Assembly: GCF_003353015.1 (NCBI RefSeq)
Contig: NZ_QREM01000007.1
Span: forward strand, 5,864-69,863
DNA from: Xanthomonas arboricola
GTDB lineage: Bacteria; Pseudomonadota; Gammaproteobacteria; Xanthomonadales; Xanthomonadaceae
Direction: 5' to 3'
DNA length: 64,000 nt
Below the pieces are notes generated by a model. That model did no database searches, had not been told where the DNA came from, and saw only the letters and a list, made by a program, of their open reading frames with translations. The position numbers and the translations under genes are program-made. Position 1 is the stretch's first letter; each line of letters opens with the position of its first letter. Of this stretch, positions 35,316 to 43,967 are shown piece after piece.

Positions 35316-35771
35316 ATGCCCTGGAAACCCGCTCTCGCCGCGCTTGCCCTGTCCACCGCCGCGCTGCCGGCGCTGGCCCAACCCGACCGCCAGGTGGTCG
35401 AGGACATGCTCACCCGCTCGGCCAATGTCTGCCCCGGCCACAGCACCGACCGCACCGGCCCCACCGTCAGGGCCGTGCCCGTGGGCGCGCTGCGGGTGAT
35501 GCTGGAACGCGGCCTGGTCATGTGCCCGGACCGCCGCCTGGATGCCGCCGCGCCAGCAGTGTTCTACGGCCGCCTGGGCGTGTTCGCCTGGAACCCGGAA
35601 GTGCCCGCAAGCTCGGCCGTGATCGTCAAGCAGATCGGCACCATGACCCGCAGCGAGGACTACCCCGTCGAGACCCTGGTGTGGGACGCCAAGGGCACCG
35701 CGCTCAAGCAGCAGACCGTGCCGATGTTCGAGCCCAGGCCGGGCGCGGCGGTGTTGTACAAGGTGCGCTAA
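35316..35771 (+). CDS. Secreted protein of unknown function
   Basis: A 151-residue exported protein with signal peptide MPWKPALAALALSTAALPALA. The mature part contains three cysteines (NVCPGHS, VMCPDRR) and is predicted globular. The start at 35316 is preferred over the ATG at 35301 because GAGGAG lies seven bases before it. It is between the two X-T4SS modules but shows no effector or immunity motif. Confidence 0.75.
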   Translation: MPWKPALAALALSTAALPALAQPDRQVVEDMLTRSANVCPGHSTDRTGPTVRAVPVGALRVMLERGLVMCPDRRLDAAAPAVFYGRLGVFAWNPEVPASSAVIVKQIGTMTRSEDYPVETLVWDAKGTALKQQTVPMFEPRPGAAVLYKVR

Positions 35772-36017
35772 GTCCAAGGCTCACGAAAGCACTCAGTTCC
35801 CGGGCTGCAACGGCTGCATCCTTTCATTCCATCGCTTGCAGCCGCGGCTCGTCCACAAGGACGCCCGCCGGCTGCCGTACCTGACATCGCGCCAGGTGCG
35901 GCAGCCGGCGATCTGCAGGAAAGCCGGCCGTGGGCATGGACCGTATTGTCGGCGCATGCGGCACGCCGTTCCATCCACTGCCTATACTCGACTTCGGCAC
36001 GCAGCATAGGAGGATGC

Positions 36018-36869
36018 ATGAGACACCCACTGGCCCTGGCGGGCCTCGCATGCATCGCATTGGGCCTCGCCGTTCCCGGCTGCAGCGCAACACAAACAGG
36101 CGCTAACACCATGACCAACGAACAGGGATGCGTCCGGCAACGTGGCGGTCCGCAAGACCCCGGCACCAGCCCGCCACCGGTCATGGAGGCGTGTCTGGGC
36201 CCGTACAAATTACAGATTCCCGCCAACTACTTCGACGACCAGATGGGACCGAACTTCGATGGCAGCTTCGGGCTGTATCTGGAGTACCCGGAGTTGAACG
36301 CGTTTGCTCCTGGCGAGCGGGCCCACCTGAAGCTGGACGTGGCCACCCGCACCGTCAACATCGGCTACCGCTACCTTGACCGGATCGACCCCGATGCATT
36401 CCTGCGCCGGCAGTACACGCCGGACGGCGCAGCGCAGGACACCCCGGAGGCGGATATCAACACGCGCATCAAGGGAGCAGAAAGAGACGGGCTCACGCCT
36501 TACTACGCCAACATCGCTGCGTACCGCGAGCACTACCTGGCGCAAGGGCTGAAACCGTCCAATTCCATCATGGACGCAAGCTACTACAAGGATTGGTATG
36601 TCAGCCGCGACGCACAGGGAAACATCGACACCATCATCAAGTGCACGTCCCGCGAGGTGGAGCAGTCGGGCGTGGAGGTCCGCGAGGGCAAGCTAGTGCG
36701 CAGCAAGGAGCGCGAACTTCCCCGCTGCGAGCACATCTTCGTCATTCCGGAACTGAAGGTCGCAGTGGAGATCGACTATGTGCGCGTTGCGTTGAAGGAC
36801 TGGAAGAAGATCCAGGACCGCGCACGCAGCGCACTGAAAGACTTCATGCCGGCCCGCACCGGCACCTGA
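36018..36869 (+). CDS. Lipoprotein immunity candidate (Tli4-like) of the second X-T4SS module
   Basis: A 283-residue lipoprotein: MRHPLALAG, hydrophobic core, lipobox VPGC (Cys near residue 22). The mature part has DWYVSRDAQGNIDTIIKC and HIFVIPELKVAVEIDYVR, a style found in Tli4-type immunity lipoproteins. AGGAGG precedes the ATG. It sits 28 bases upstream of an XVIPCD effector, so it most likely blocks that toxin in the periplasm. The family name is tentative; the immunity role is inferred from context. Confidence 0.75.
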   Translation: MRHPLALAGLACIALGLAVPGCSATQTGANTMTNEQGCVRQRGGPQDPGTSPPPVMEACLGPYKLQIPANYFDDQMGPNFDGSFGLYLEYPELNAFAPGERAHLKLDVATRTVNIGYRYLDRIDPDAFLRRQYTPDGAAQDTPEADINTRIKGAERDGLTPYYANIAAYREHYLAQGLKPSNSIMDASYYKDWYVSRDAQGNIDTIIKCTSREVEQSGVEVREGKLVRSKERELPRCEHIFVIPELKVAVEIDYVRVALKDWKKIQDRARSALKDFMPARTGT

Positions 36870-36897
36870 GTGCTTTCTAACGACAAGGAGGTGATGC

Positions 36898-38232
36898 ATG
36901 CCAGGACTGACACAAGACGATCTTCGGATTCTTTCTGCCTATGCGCGGCAGGAAAACCGCGAGCTGTATTGGAACTACCTCGCCCACAAGGACGGCAACG
37001 ATGGCTACGGCTTGCTTGCCTTGGGTGTGGTGCGCAACGACAACGCTCCCGGAGCGACCGCAAACATCTTCGCCGACAACCGCGCACGCGATGGCGGCAT
37101 CAGGATGAGCGAGCGCGAATGGAACCAGTTTGGTGTCAGCCTCATGCGGCGCGATCTGGACGAACGCCGGGGCCAACTGAATGCCGGGCACCCGGACCTG
37201 GCGCTCAATCTCCCGGTCCGGGACGTGCAGGACGTGCATGACCGTACCTTCCAAGCCCACCAGATCGATCCCAATGCCTGGACGCCACGCGAGTTTCTGC
37301 AAGCCGCACGGCGCCATGGCGGTGAAGGTGAGGCAGAACAGGCCTGGACGATGATGCTGGACAACACGGCCCTTGGCTTGTCGCGCATGCGCTCGACCAG
37401 CTGGGACACCATGCACACCTACAACGACCAGGAGCTGGATGCGGCGGCATACATGGGCCGCATGGCTGGGGCAAGGACATTGGCGACCCAGGCACTGACC
37501 AATACGGATCCAGACCGGATTGGGGCGGTCAGTTCTTATGCGCTATACGACGCGCGCTCAAAACAATGGACCCAGGTGACCACAACCGGGGAGGTGCCCA
37601 CATCTCAACCCATCCGAGATGCCCACCAACTGCAGGAGCTCAACGACACGCGCCAACTCAGGTTGAATCGGCAGGAGCTGAGGCGCGAGTTCCATCCCGA
37701 TGACCCGTACCGGAACCTGCCGATCGTCCGCAGCCCTTACCTGTTGTCCGACAACACGCCGTCCAATGCGCAGGAGCAGGCAACGCAAGTGGCGGCCGCC
37801 GCATCCGTTGCCACGCCCGATCAACCCGGTCACCCACGATTCGCGTTGCATCAGCAATGCAGCGCAGGCGTCGATGCACTGGACCGCCAACTCGGGCGCC
37901 AACCTGACCAGCGCAGCGCATGCATGACCGCCAGCCTGACCACCCTGGCGGCAGCCAATGGACTCGACCGTGTGGACCATGTGTTGCTGAGTAAGGCCGG
38001 GAGCGAGGCGCAGGCAGGCCAACATGTGTTCGTCGTCCAGGGCGATCCAGGCAACCCGGCGCATCTGCGCGCGCATATGCCAACGGATCAAGCGGTCACG
38101 ACGCCAGTGGAAACCTCGTTCCGCGAACTGGCGCAGGTCGATCAGCGCCAACAGTTGCAGCAGCACAACGCGCAGACGCTGACGCAACAACAAGAGGCAC
38201 CAACGCACGGTGCGCGCACGCTCGGCATTTGA
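36898..38232 (+). CDS. X-T4SS antibacterial effector with C-terminal XVIPCD
   Basis: A 444-residue protein with a very strong ribosome site (AAGGAGGTGAT). The last ~140 residues are a textbook XVIPCD: AGVDALDRQLGRQPDQRSA, NGLDRVDHVLLSKAGSE, HVFVVQGDPGNPAHLRAHM, TPVETSFRELAQ, then a Gln-rich tail. That domain is the secretion signal for the Xanthomonas killing T4SS. The N-terminal half begins LRILSAYARQENRELYWNYL with GYGLLALGVVRNDNAPG, shared by several X-T4SS effectors. Its enzymatic activity is not recognisable here. The immunity lipoprotein lies upstream and a small protein overlaps downstream. Confidence 0.9.
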   Translation: MPGLTQDDLRILSAYARQENRELYWNYLAHKDGNDGYGLLALGVVRNDNAPGATANIFADNRARDGGIRMSEREWNQFGVSLMRRDLDERRGQLNAGHPDLALNLPVRDVQDVHDRTFQAHQIDPNAWTPREFLQAARRHGGEGEAEQAWTMMLDNTALGLSRMRSTSWDTMHTYNDQELDAAAYMGRMAGARTLATQALTNTDPDRIGAVSSYALYDARSKQWTQVTTTGEVPTSQPIRDAHQLQELNDTRQLRLNRQELRREFHPDDPYRNLPIVRSPYLLSDNTPSNAQEQATQVAAAASVATPDQPGHPRFALHQQCSAGVDALDRQLGRQPDQRSACMTASLTTLAAANGLDRVDHVLLSKAGSEAQAGQHVFVVQGDPGNPAHLRAHMPTDQAVTTPVETSFRELAQVDQRQQLQQHNAQTLTQQQEAPTHGARTLGI

Positions 38233-38273
38233 TGCCGGTCGTTGAAATGGATCACCGTAGCGAGCAAACGCAC

Positions 38274-38546
38274 ATGAGCGACAACGCCGATTTGGAAAAG
38301 CGACTCTTTGCCGCAGCGCTTTACGAGCTGCGACTGCTTCTATCCAGCTACGTCGACCCCAACGATCAAAGCGCATTGGGAAGCGCCGCGTGGATTGCGT
38401 ACCGACTGCATAACCAGGCACTTGCCACGCTCGCAGGGCAACCGTTCGATGTAGAAAGCGCGCTGGATGGACTACAGAAACTGGAGCCAGCGCTTGGCAA
38501 AGAGCGCATGGAGCAGTTCCGCTGCGCGGTCTTCAATGAGATCTAA
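38274..38546 (+). CDS. Small helical protein downstream of an X-T4SS effector
   Basis: A 90-residue protein (MSDNADLEKRLFAAALYELR). It is mostly helical and acidic, with no signal peptide or membrane segment. The frame continues upstream to an ATG at 38229 that overlaps the effector stop, so a longer 105-residue form coupled to the effector is possible. Candidates are an effector chaperone or a cytoplasmic accessory factor; neither can be shown from sequence. Confidence 0.6.
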   Translation: MSDNADLEKRLFAAALYELRLLLSSYVDPNDQSALGSAAWIAYRLHNQALATLAGQPFDVESALDGLQKLEPALGKERMEQFRCAVFNEI

Positions 38547-38601
38547 TGCTGCGGCGACTGCTGGGTAGACGCTGGCGGATTAGCGATCGCGTCGAAATGC
38601 T

Positions 38602-39279
38602 TTAAGCCCTGCTGGGGATTCGCTCGTGCCGGCGCATGGCATTGGCGATTGCGCTCCCCGCCATGTGAATCAGCAACGGCACCGCCCAACTGGCCCATAG
38701 CAATACCGCGATCGTATCGGGCGATGGAGCCACCCCGGCCCCGACCGCAGCGTAGAGCACCACGCGGAACACCACAGGCGCCAGGGTCACCAGGTACGCC
38801 CGCACCATCCAGCGCCGGTGCCGGCCAACCTGCCCGCGGCGGATGGCCACCAGGCCGGCGGAGGCCACCACCAGCCACGCCGCTTCCGTCGCCGCGAAGG
38901 CCACGCGGATGACCATCGGCGCTGGCGAGGTGGCAATCAACCCGGTGGCGCCCACCATCGCCACCAGCATGCCGGCGAAGTAGGCACGCCCAACCCAGCG
39001 GTGCACCCATGCGTGCCTGCGCCAGCGTTGCGTGACGAACTGCAGCGTGCCCAGTGCAATGCCGGCGGCGCCGCCACCCAGATGGCACCACAGCCAGCCG
39101 CGCCGGGTCAGGAACATGGCATATGCCGGCGACTCCAGCGCGGCGTACTTCAGGTACACGTGACGCACAAACTCGGCCGCGAACGCGGCCAGCGCAAGCC
39201 ACAGCAGCGCCCGTGCCACACGGGCGACCGGCCCGCCACCAGCAACCGCAACACCGTCGCGCATTGGATCGACCCGCAT
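38602..39279 (-). CDS. DUF2306-family membrane protein
   Basis: A 225-residue protein with about six hydrophobic segments. Motifs typical of DUF2306 include HLGGGAAGIALGTLQFVTQR after the second span and HRWVGRAYFAGMLVAM. Function of the family is not known. AGGAG lies six bases before the chosen ATG; in-frame codons further upstream to 39366 are probably untranslated. It is convergent with the X-T4SS genes. Confidence 0.8.
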   Translation of the reverse strand: MRVDPMRDGVAVAGGGPVARVARALLWLALAAFAAEFVRHVYLKYAALESPAYAMFLTRRGWLWCHLGGGAAGIALGTLQFVTQRWRRHAWVHRWVGRAYFAGMLVAMVGATGLIATSPAPMVIRVAFAATEAAWLVVASAGLVAIRRGQVGRHRRWMVRAYLVTLAPVVFRVVLYAAVGAGVAPSPDTIAVLLWASWAVPLLIHMAGSAIANAMRRHERIPSRA

Positions 39280-39369
39280 GCCCCGCTCCTTCGGCCAGCC
39301 GGCTCTCGGTAGCAGCACGCTAGCATGGACACGCAGCAGAAGCGCTAGGGGGCGGTGCGCGAGCAAGGC

Positions 39370-39684
39370 TCACACGTGGCGCGGCACGCCGTGCGACGCC
39401 GGGATCGAATCGTTCCCGCCGAGCCGCTGTTCGTGGATCTCGTCAACGATCCCGCGCACGGCGCGGGCGGCGTTGAAAATGCTCTCGCCCAATACCGACA
39501 GGCTGGTAGCGTCCAGCGGCTTGCCGCTGCACACCGCCACCATGTCGCTCTGCGCGGTGATCGTGCGCAAGAGCGTGTGGAACTGGTCGATCTGCTCGAC
39601 TGTGACGCCGAAGGTGAAGTGTTCTTCTTGCGTTTGCAGCGTGGCCTCTGGCGTAGGTGCCTTGAGGGTTTTCGAAGTCGTCAT
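39370..39684 (-). CDS. Small hypothetical protein divergent from an Xre regulator
   Basis: A 104-residue protein. It has a Thr/Lys-rich start (MTTSKTLKAPTPEATLQTQE), a helical core (VTVEQIDQFHTLLRTITAQS, FNAARAVRGIVDEIHEQR) and no export signal. It is similar in size and style to the small DUF6124-like proteins of Xanthomonas, but I cannot assign it firmly. It is divergent from the Xre gene with a shared palindrome between them, so it is likely regulated by it. Confidence 0.6.
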   Translation of the reverse strand: MTTSKTLKAPTPEATLQTQEEHFTFGVTVEQIDQFHTLLRTITAQSDMVAVCSGKPLDATSLSVLGESIFNAARAVRGIVDEIHEQRLGGNDSIPASHGVPRHV

Positions 39685-39731
39685 GGCATCCGTCCTCGAC
39701 GTGAGCGGACGAGATATCCGCCCTTCAAATT

Positions 39732-39763
39732 TATCCCTTTTTCAGATATTTGAAAAGGGGATA
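39732..39763. promoter_or_regulatory. Near-perfect palindromic operator between divergent genes
   Basis: TATCCCTTTTTCA, six bases, TGAAAAGGGGATA: 13-base arms with one mismatch. It sits 32 bases before the Xre gene and 48 bases before the divergent small gene. This is the expected place for an Xre-type autoregulatory operator that controls both promoters. Confidence 0.7.
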
Positions 39764-39795
39764 TAGCTTCAGTGCGGCCTTTCAACGTCGCCGCC

Positions 39796-40041
39796 ATGCC
39801 AATCAAGTCGATCCACAAAGACGATTACGACGTCCTGCTGCAGCAACTGCGCGAACTTCGCCTTTCCGCGGGCCTAACACAGGCGGCCCTGAGCACTGCG
39901 CTGGAGCGCCCGCAGTCGTATGTAAGTGACGTTGAGCGTGGCAGTCGCCGGATGGATCTTCTCCAGTTGCGGGACTTCTGCAATGCCTGCGGAACTTCAC
40001 TGACCAAGTTCGTTACCGAGTTCGAGAAGGAACTGAAGTAG
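39796..40041 (+). CDS. Xre-family helix-turn-helix regulator
   Basis: An 81-residue DNA-binding protein consisting almost only of an HTH_3 domain: LRELRLSAGLTQAALSTALE and ERPQSYVSDVERGSRRMDLL. Such solitary Xre proteins act as repressors of neighbouring genes or as antitoxins. It is divergent from the small hypothetical gene and its own product likely binds the palindrome between them. The start uses ATG at 39796; a GTG eight codons upstream is possible. Confidence 0.88.
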   Translation: MPIKSIHKDDYDVLLQQLRELRLSAGLTQAALSTALERPQSYVSDVERGSRRMDLLQLRDFCNACGTSLTKFVTEFEKELK

Positions 40042-40071
40042 TCCACCGGGGCAGTGCGTGGTGCTTCGTTC

Positions 40072-40962
40072 CTAATTGTTCAGCCCGACCGTCGCTGTAA
40101 AACTCCGCAGCTCGCCGGTGATCGGGTCATCGAATGCCAACGTGTGCGCGAACAATTGCAGCGGCCGTTCCGGGTCATCGGGCCGCTGGTCTTCCAGCTC
40201 TGGATAGAAGCGGTCATGCAGGATCGGTGCGCCCAGCGCGGCCATATGCACGCGCAACTGGTGCTTGCGCCCGGTGACCGGCTCCAGCCGGTACGCCCAC
40301 GTGTCCGCACCGCGCGCGACCACATCGATCACCGTCTCGCTGTTCGGCTCACCCACGCCCTCGCGCATGCGAAAGAACGGCTCACCCGGCTCCAGCCGGC
40401 TGCGATGCACATACGGAAACGTCAGCCCCGGCAGCGGCGGTGCCACTGCCAGGTAGTGCTTGCGGATGCGTCGCTCACGAAACAGCGCCTGGTAGATTCC
40501 GCGCGTGGCCGGGTTGGCAGAGAACAACACCAGCCCGGCGGTGTCGCGATCAATGCGGTGCAGCGGCACCAATGCGGGATTATCGAAGCGCCGCACCAAC
40601 CGCGTCAGCAGCGTCTCGCGCACATACGCTCCAGCTGGCACCACGGGCAGGAAATGCGGCTTGCAGGCCACCACCAGGTGCGCGTCCGCATGCACCACCA
40701 TCTCGGCAAATGGAATGACCGGCTCGTCCACTACCTCGCGGAAGTAAAAAATCTCGGCACCCAGGCGATACGGCGCAGAGGCATCAAGCGCGCTGCCTTC
40801 GACATCCAGCACACGCCCACGCGCGAAGCGGTCCTGCCAGATGGCGGCATCCACCCCCGGAAAGCACGCGCATAACGCCTCCAACACCGTGGACCAGGGG
40901 CCGGACGGGAGCTGGAACTGGCTGGCGGGAAGGCCATCAAGCATCGGGCGTGCTGGAAGCAT
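40072..40962 (-). CDS. RluA-family pseudouridine synthase
   Basis: A 296-residue enzyme. The catalytic motif LHRIDRDTAGLVLFS (Asp in RIDRDT) and the RKHQLRVHMAALGAPILHD segment are diagnostic of RluA/RluC/TruC-type synthases that isomerise uridine to pseudouridine in rRNA or tRNA. The N-terminus is longer than the minimal catalytic core and could hold a substrate-recognition part. The exact target is unknown. Convergent with the Xre gene. Confidence 0.9.
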   Translation of the reverse strand: MLPARPMLDGLPASQFQLPSGPWSTVLEALCACFPGVDAAIWQDRFARGRVLDVEGSALDASAPYRLGAEIFYFREVVDEPVIPFAEMVVHADAHLVVACKPHFLPVVPAGAYVRETLLTRLVRRFDNPALVPLHRIDRDTAGLVLFSANPATRGIYQALFRERRIRKHYLAVAPPLPGLTFPYVHRSRLEPGEPFFRMREGVGEPNSETVIDVVARGADTWAYRLEPVTGRKHQLRVHMAALGAPILHDRFYPELEDQRPDDPERPLQLFAHTLAFDDPITGELRSFTATVGLNN

Positions 40963-41349
40963 GACCACAACAAGGCGCACTCACACGAAGAGGGATGGAA
41001 TCGTACCCTGGCCGCGTTTTCCGTTCTCTCCTGATTTCTGCAAAGGTGAACAGACAAGCCCCAACCGCAACGAGTGACTGTCAGGCGATACGCATAACGC
41101 CACGTTAGGCAATGCCGCAGCTCCATACCAAGTAGATGGGGATGCGCTGTTGCTTCAGACACCAACCGGTCTTGGGCGTGCGAAAGACATTTCGGTTCTT
41201 CAGTAGTGACTTCGGTTCTTCAGTAGTGACTTTTGCCAACAGCCTACCTACGATTTTTGTACCGTAAGCGAATTGAAAACTGCTGTTTGCAGTAAAGTCG
41301 CTGTGCCCTACGCCCGACTCGCCGATAGCGAAGATCAAGGAAGCGTTCA
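40963..41349. other. Intergenic region with a short tandem duplication
   Basis: About 390 bases. A 20-base unit, TTCGGTTCTTCAGTAGTGAC, is exactly repeated twice in tandem at 41191-41230. No gene is recognised. The region is AT-richer than neighbouring housekeeping genes. Confidence 0.55.
41191..41230. repeat. Exact tandem duplication of a 20-base unit
   Basis: Two perfect copies of TTCGGTTCTTCAGTAGTGAC directly adjacent, upstream of the orphan immunity lipoprotein. Likely a recent slippage product. Confidence 0.9.
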
Positions 41350-41841
41350 ATGACAGCCCAAAGACAACTTAACAAGAAGATCATGCGTTGCATGTCACTT
41401 ACCGTGATCGCGCTGAGTGCAGCATGCTCGAATGCTTCGCCACCGGCTGGTGCGACGGTCGGTAACTTTGCAAACAAGTGGGCATACGCCACCGCCTGCG
41501 GTTCTGGCCACTTTCTGAGCGTTGACCTCAATCAGCAGAAGAGCCATGTCACGGGAGATTGGAGCGAAGGAACCAACGCGCGTGGAGGTGGCGGAAAATT
41601 GGAAGGGGATGTGCGTAGCGGAAAGCTCTACGTTCGCTACTGCAGCGATGATGGCGAGGCAGGCTATGAGGCATGCCCCAACTTCTCGGGGGAGGAAGAT
41701 TACTTCGTTCTTGAAAAGGGGGCCTTGGTTCGCTACCAGAAGTTCGGCAATACATATAAGCGAGATGTCGCCCTGCACCCTGATATCAAGGGCAAGCAAA
41801 TTCCATCCGAAACCTGTGCGGACACCGAGAGCGACTCATGA
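41350..41841 (+). CDS. Lipoprotein/exported immunity protein of a decayed X-T4SS module
   Basis: A 163-residue exported protein. The signal segment MSLTVIALSAACSNAS ends in a plausible although imperfect lipobox (Cys26). The mature part has five or six cysteines (TACGSGHF, VRYCSDD, YEACPNF, SETCADT) and is probably a disulfide-bonded beta protein like lysozyme-inhibitor-type immunity proteins. GGAAG precedes the ATG. Its stop overlaps an ATG of the truncated effector by four bases. Retained immunity after loss of the toxin is common and useful against kin. Confidence 0.7.
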   Translation: MTAQRQLNKKIMRCMSLTVIALSAACSNASPPAGATVGNFANKWAYATACGSGHFLSVDLNQQKSHVTGDWSEGTNARGGGGKLEGDVRSGKLYVRYCSDDGEAGYEACPNFSGEEDYFVLEKGALVRYQKFGNTYKRDVALHPDIKGKQIPSETCADTESDS

Positions 41842-42083
41842 GCAGGCTGACAGATCAGGAATTGCGGGCCACGCTGTACTTTGCTGTCGGCGTTTCGTCC
41901 GAAAGCGGATATGCCGCTTATCAATTGGAAGTCGCTGGCGACAATCTCAGGACACCGTTGCTGGCGCCGGCCGACAACAGTGGCTACACGATCGGCACCA
42001 TCCAAACCGATTTGGGGCAACACCGTCACCCAAGGCTCCCGCCCAAGTTCCGACGAGCTGGCATGGATACCATCCCGAATTAG
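41838..42083 (+). pseudogene. Truncated N-terminus of a lysozyme-like X-T4SS effector
   Basis: The first ~60 residues (MSRLTDQELRATLYFAVGVS, then NSGYTIGTIQTDLGQH) match the beginning of glycosidase-type X-T4SS effectors, where the NSG-x-IGTxQTDLGQ motif is strongly conserved. After LGQH the frame degrades and ends at residue 81, with no XVIPCD. The next 36 bases abut a convergent AT-rich gene, so the effector body was lost by a deletion/insertion near 42020-42120. It is coupled to the immunity gene by a four-base overlap. Confidence 0.72.
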
Positions 42084-42119
42084 CTGGGGTCTAGGTAAAT
42101 TTGCACAGAAAGTCTTCAT

Positions 42120-42980
42120 CTAGCGGAGCTTTAGTGCGCTGAATTTTATACTTGCCTTCGGGGCAAGTAACTTGAGTGCCTCCAGAACTGTTTCCTTGTC
42201 CTCGCGAGAAATTAAAGGACCAAGCGTGACAGTCATCTTTTCGAATGCACCCAAAGATAGCGGAATATCAATATGACCAACCTTTGCTGGGGGAAAAGGC
42301 ACAACTCCTCTACTCTCAATAGAATCTAAAAGTTCGGATTCATAGGCTGAGGGCGACTCCACATATGTCTTTTCGGGTCCAGCAACTGCCATCAGTACAT
42401 ATCGATATTCTTCTTGGTCGGCCCATGCCGACGCTTTGATACAGGCGACATTAGATGCGGATCCATAAATTGTCGTTTTCCCATTGTCGCTAATACAATA
42501 CTTAGCAGCTTCGAGTTCCACGTTGTCGACATAGGTGACAGCACAGCCAAACTCTCTCCTAGTCCCCGAACCATCTGGAATCAATATATATCCATTTCCG
42601 AACATTGATGAAGATGGATAAGGCGCATCAACACCATCAACTCTGACTCCTACTGAACGTACATCTTCCAAATGATCTTCGCCAGGATCGCCAGCCACCT
42701 CTCGGCGTATTAGTACGCTTACATTCTCCCATTCAAAAGGCGACTCGTGAAAGCTAATTCTCACCCCACGACTGGCATCCCCATAACGATGCCATTGCCC
42801 AGATTGTTCGTTGCCCTGTAGTGTCCATGAGCTAACGTAAAAATATCGCGCATCTATGTGCTGATTTTTAACCGGAACTTCTGAAGCATCGTCAAGGAGA
42901 TCCGCTCGCGTGAAGCGAATAGTCCTTGTACCTAGTATCAAAGGAAGTGTAGATGCTCTTGTGTAATGGTGGATTTCCAT
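42120..42980 (-). CDS. DUF2971-family protein
   Basis: A 286-residue protein. It opens MEIHHYTRASTLPLILGTRT with RADLLDDASEV, the N-terminal pattern of DUF2971 (HYT...LxxIL...FNDxxE). Family function is not established; members are common in mobile and defence-rich regions. It is clearly AT-richer than the genes around it, indicating recent acquisition, and it ends exactly at the breakpoint of the truncated effector. Confidence 0.75.
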   Translation of the reverse strand: MEIHHYTRASTLPLILGTRTIRFTRADLLDDASEVPVKNQHIDARYFYVSSWTLQGNEQSGQWHRYGDASRGVRISFHESPFEWENVSVLIRREVAGDPGEDHLEDVRSVGVRVDGVDAPYPSSSMFGNGYILIPDGSGTRREFGCAVTYVDNVELEAAKYCISDNGKTTIYGSASNVACIKASAWADQEEYRYVLMAVAGPEKTYVESPSAYESELLDSIESRGVVPFPPAKVGHIDIPLSLGAFEKMTVTLGPLISREDKETVLEALKLLAPKASIKFSALKLR

Positions 42981-43274
42981 ACAGACCTAGTTATATGCTC
43001 ATCGCTACTACCGAGAAGAATACCTTGAATAGACTCGTAAGTCGCCTCTCTAGTCGATAACGCGATCAGACTCACTCATTTTTGACATGCACGGTCCTAT
43101 TACTACCTCAAGATTGCCTTGGTCAGGCACTCTCTTACTCATATATCGCATTGCTGGAATTTGAGTCGGGCCTTTTCAGACTGAACGGGGTCAAGTTTAC
43201 TTCGATCTATTCGCAGTGGTGACATCTGCACAATCCACTGCAAAATCCACCACTACGACGACGGCACGGCCACT
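42981..43274. other. AT-rich intergenic region, nothing recognised
   Basis: About 290 bases upstream of the DUF2971 gene. No gene or repeat was recognised. Confidence 0.35.
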
Positions 43275-43967
43275 TCAGCTGACCCAAAGCACCAGCCCGT
43301 TGGCGATCTCCCATCCATTACCTGCACGGCTCAGAAGATATAGCGTGCCCGTGCCGCATAGTCCATCGCAGCGTTGTTCGGCATACACCAATGCATGGGA
43401 GCCTCCATCGATGAGAACTGGGACGCTTAGTTGTAAGTACCCGGCCGTCCCCGGGAACGCCTTGTAGAAGGCCGCCCAGTTAACGTCCATAAGCAGGGCG
43501 TCGACGGTGGCGGTTGGCGCTCCTCGCACGTAATCGCTGTCAGGTAGCCGTACCGTCACTTGGCTAGCATTCGCCAAGATCAGTGCTTCTCGCGCCTGCT
43601 TCGATACAAATGCATCGACAGCAGAACTTGAGAGCAGCTCTTGGTCCAGACTTGAGGCGCACACCTGCTGCGCTCTGGCACCTGAACACGTTTGCGTGGA
43701 TCTATCGAGCAGTACCACCGGTTTACGTTTTGTAGCCGCATGGGCGTCTCCATCCTTCGGCAGGAACGGTAAGCCGGGATATGGCTGATCTGCGATCGCT
43801 GTCCAGATAAGGATCACGTCCTGCGGCGATGGAGCCACGGGATGTAGCTGTGGTGCGCGCTTTTCAACCATTACCAGAAGGTATTAGGTGAGTGGCTTTG
43901 CCGACAGCGCTACCGCGAAAAGAAGTGTCATGAGCACACACTTTCGTAAGATGCGATGCCAATTCAT
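43275..43967 (-). pseudogene. Exported protein gene interrupted by a stop after the signal peptide
   Basis: From an ATG at 43967 the frame reads MNWHRILRKCVLMTLLFAVALSAKP, a good signal peptide, then hits TAA at 43884-43886. It continues in the same frame with YLLVMVEKRAPQL and a long plausible body (residues ending YAEQRCDGLCGTGTLYLL, GNGWEIANGLVLWVS). The simplest reading is one 230-residue exported protein broken by a nonsense change. The alternative is a shorter gene of 198 residues starting at 43871 without a signal. The Cys-rich end resembles no family I can name. Confidence 0.55.

Noticed and set aside
41090-41125. GCATAACGCCACGTTAGGCAATGC-like sequence as an integron attC site
   Set aside because: GTTAGGC matches an attC core, but no matching opposite core, cassette structure or integrase is present.
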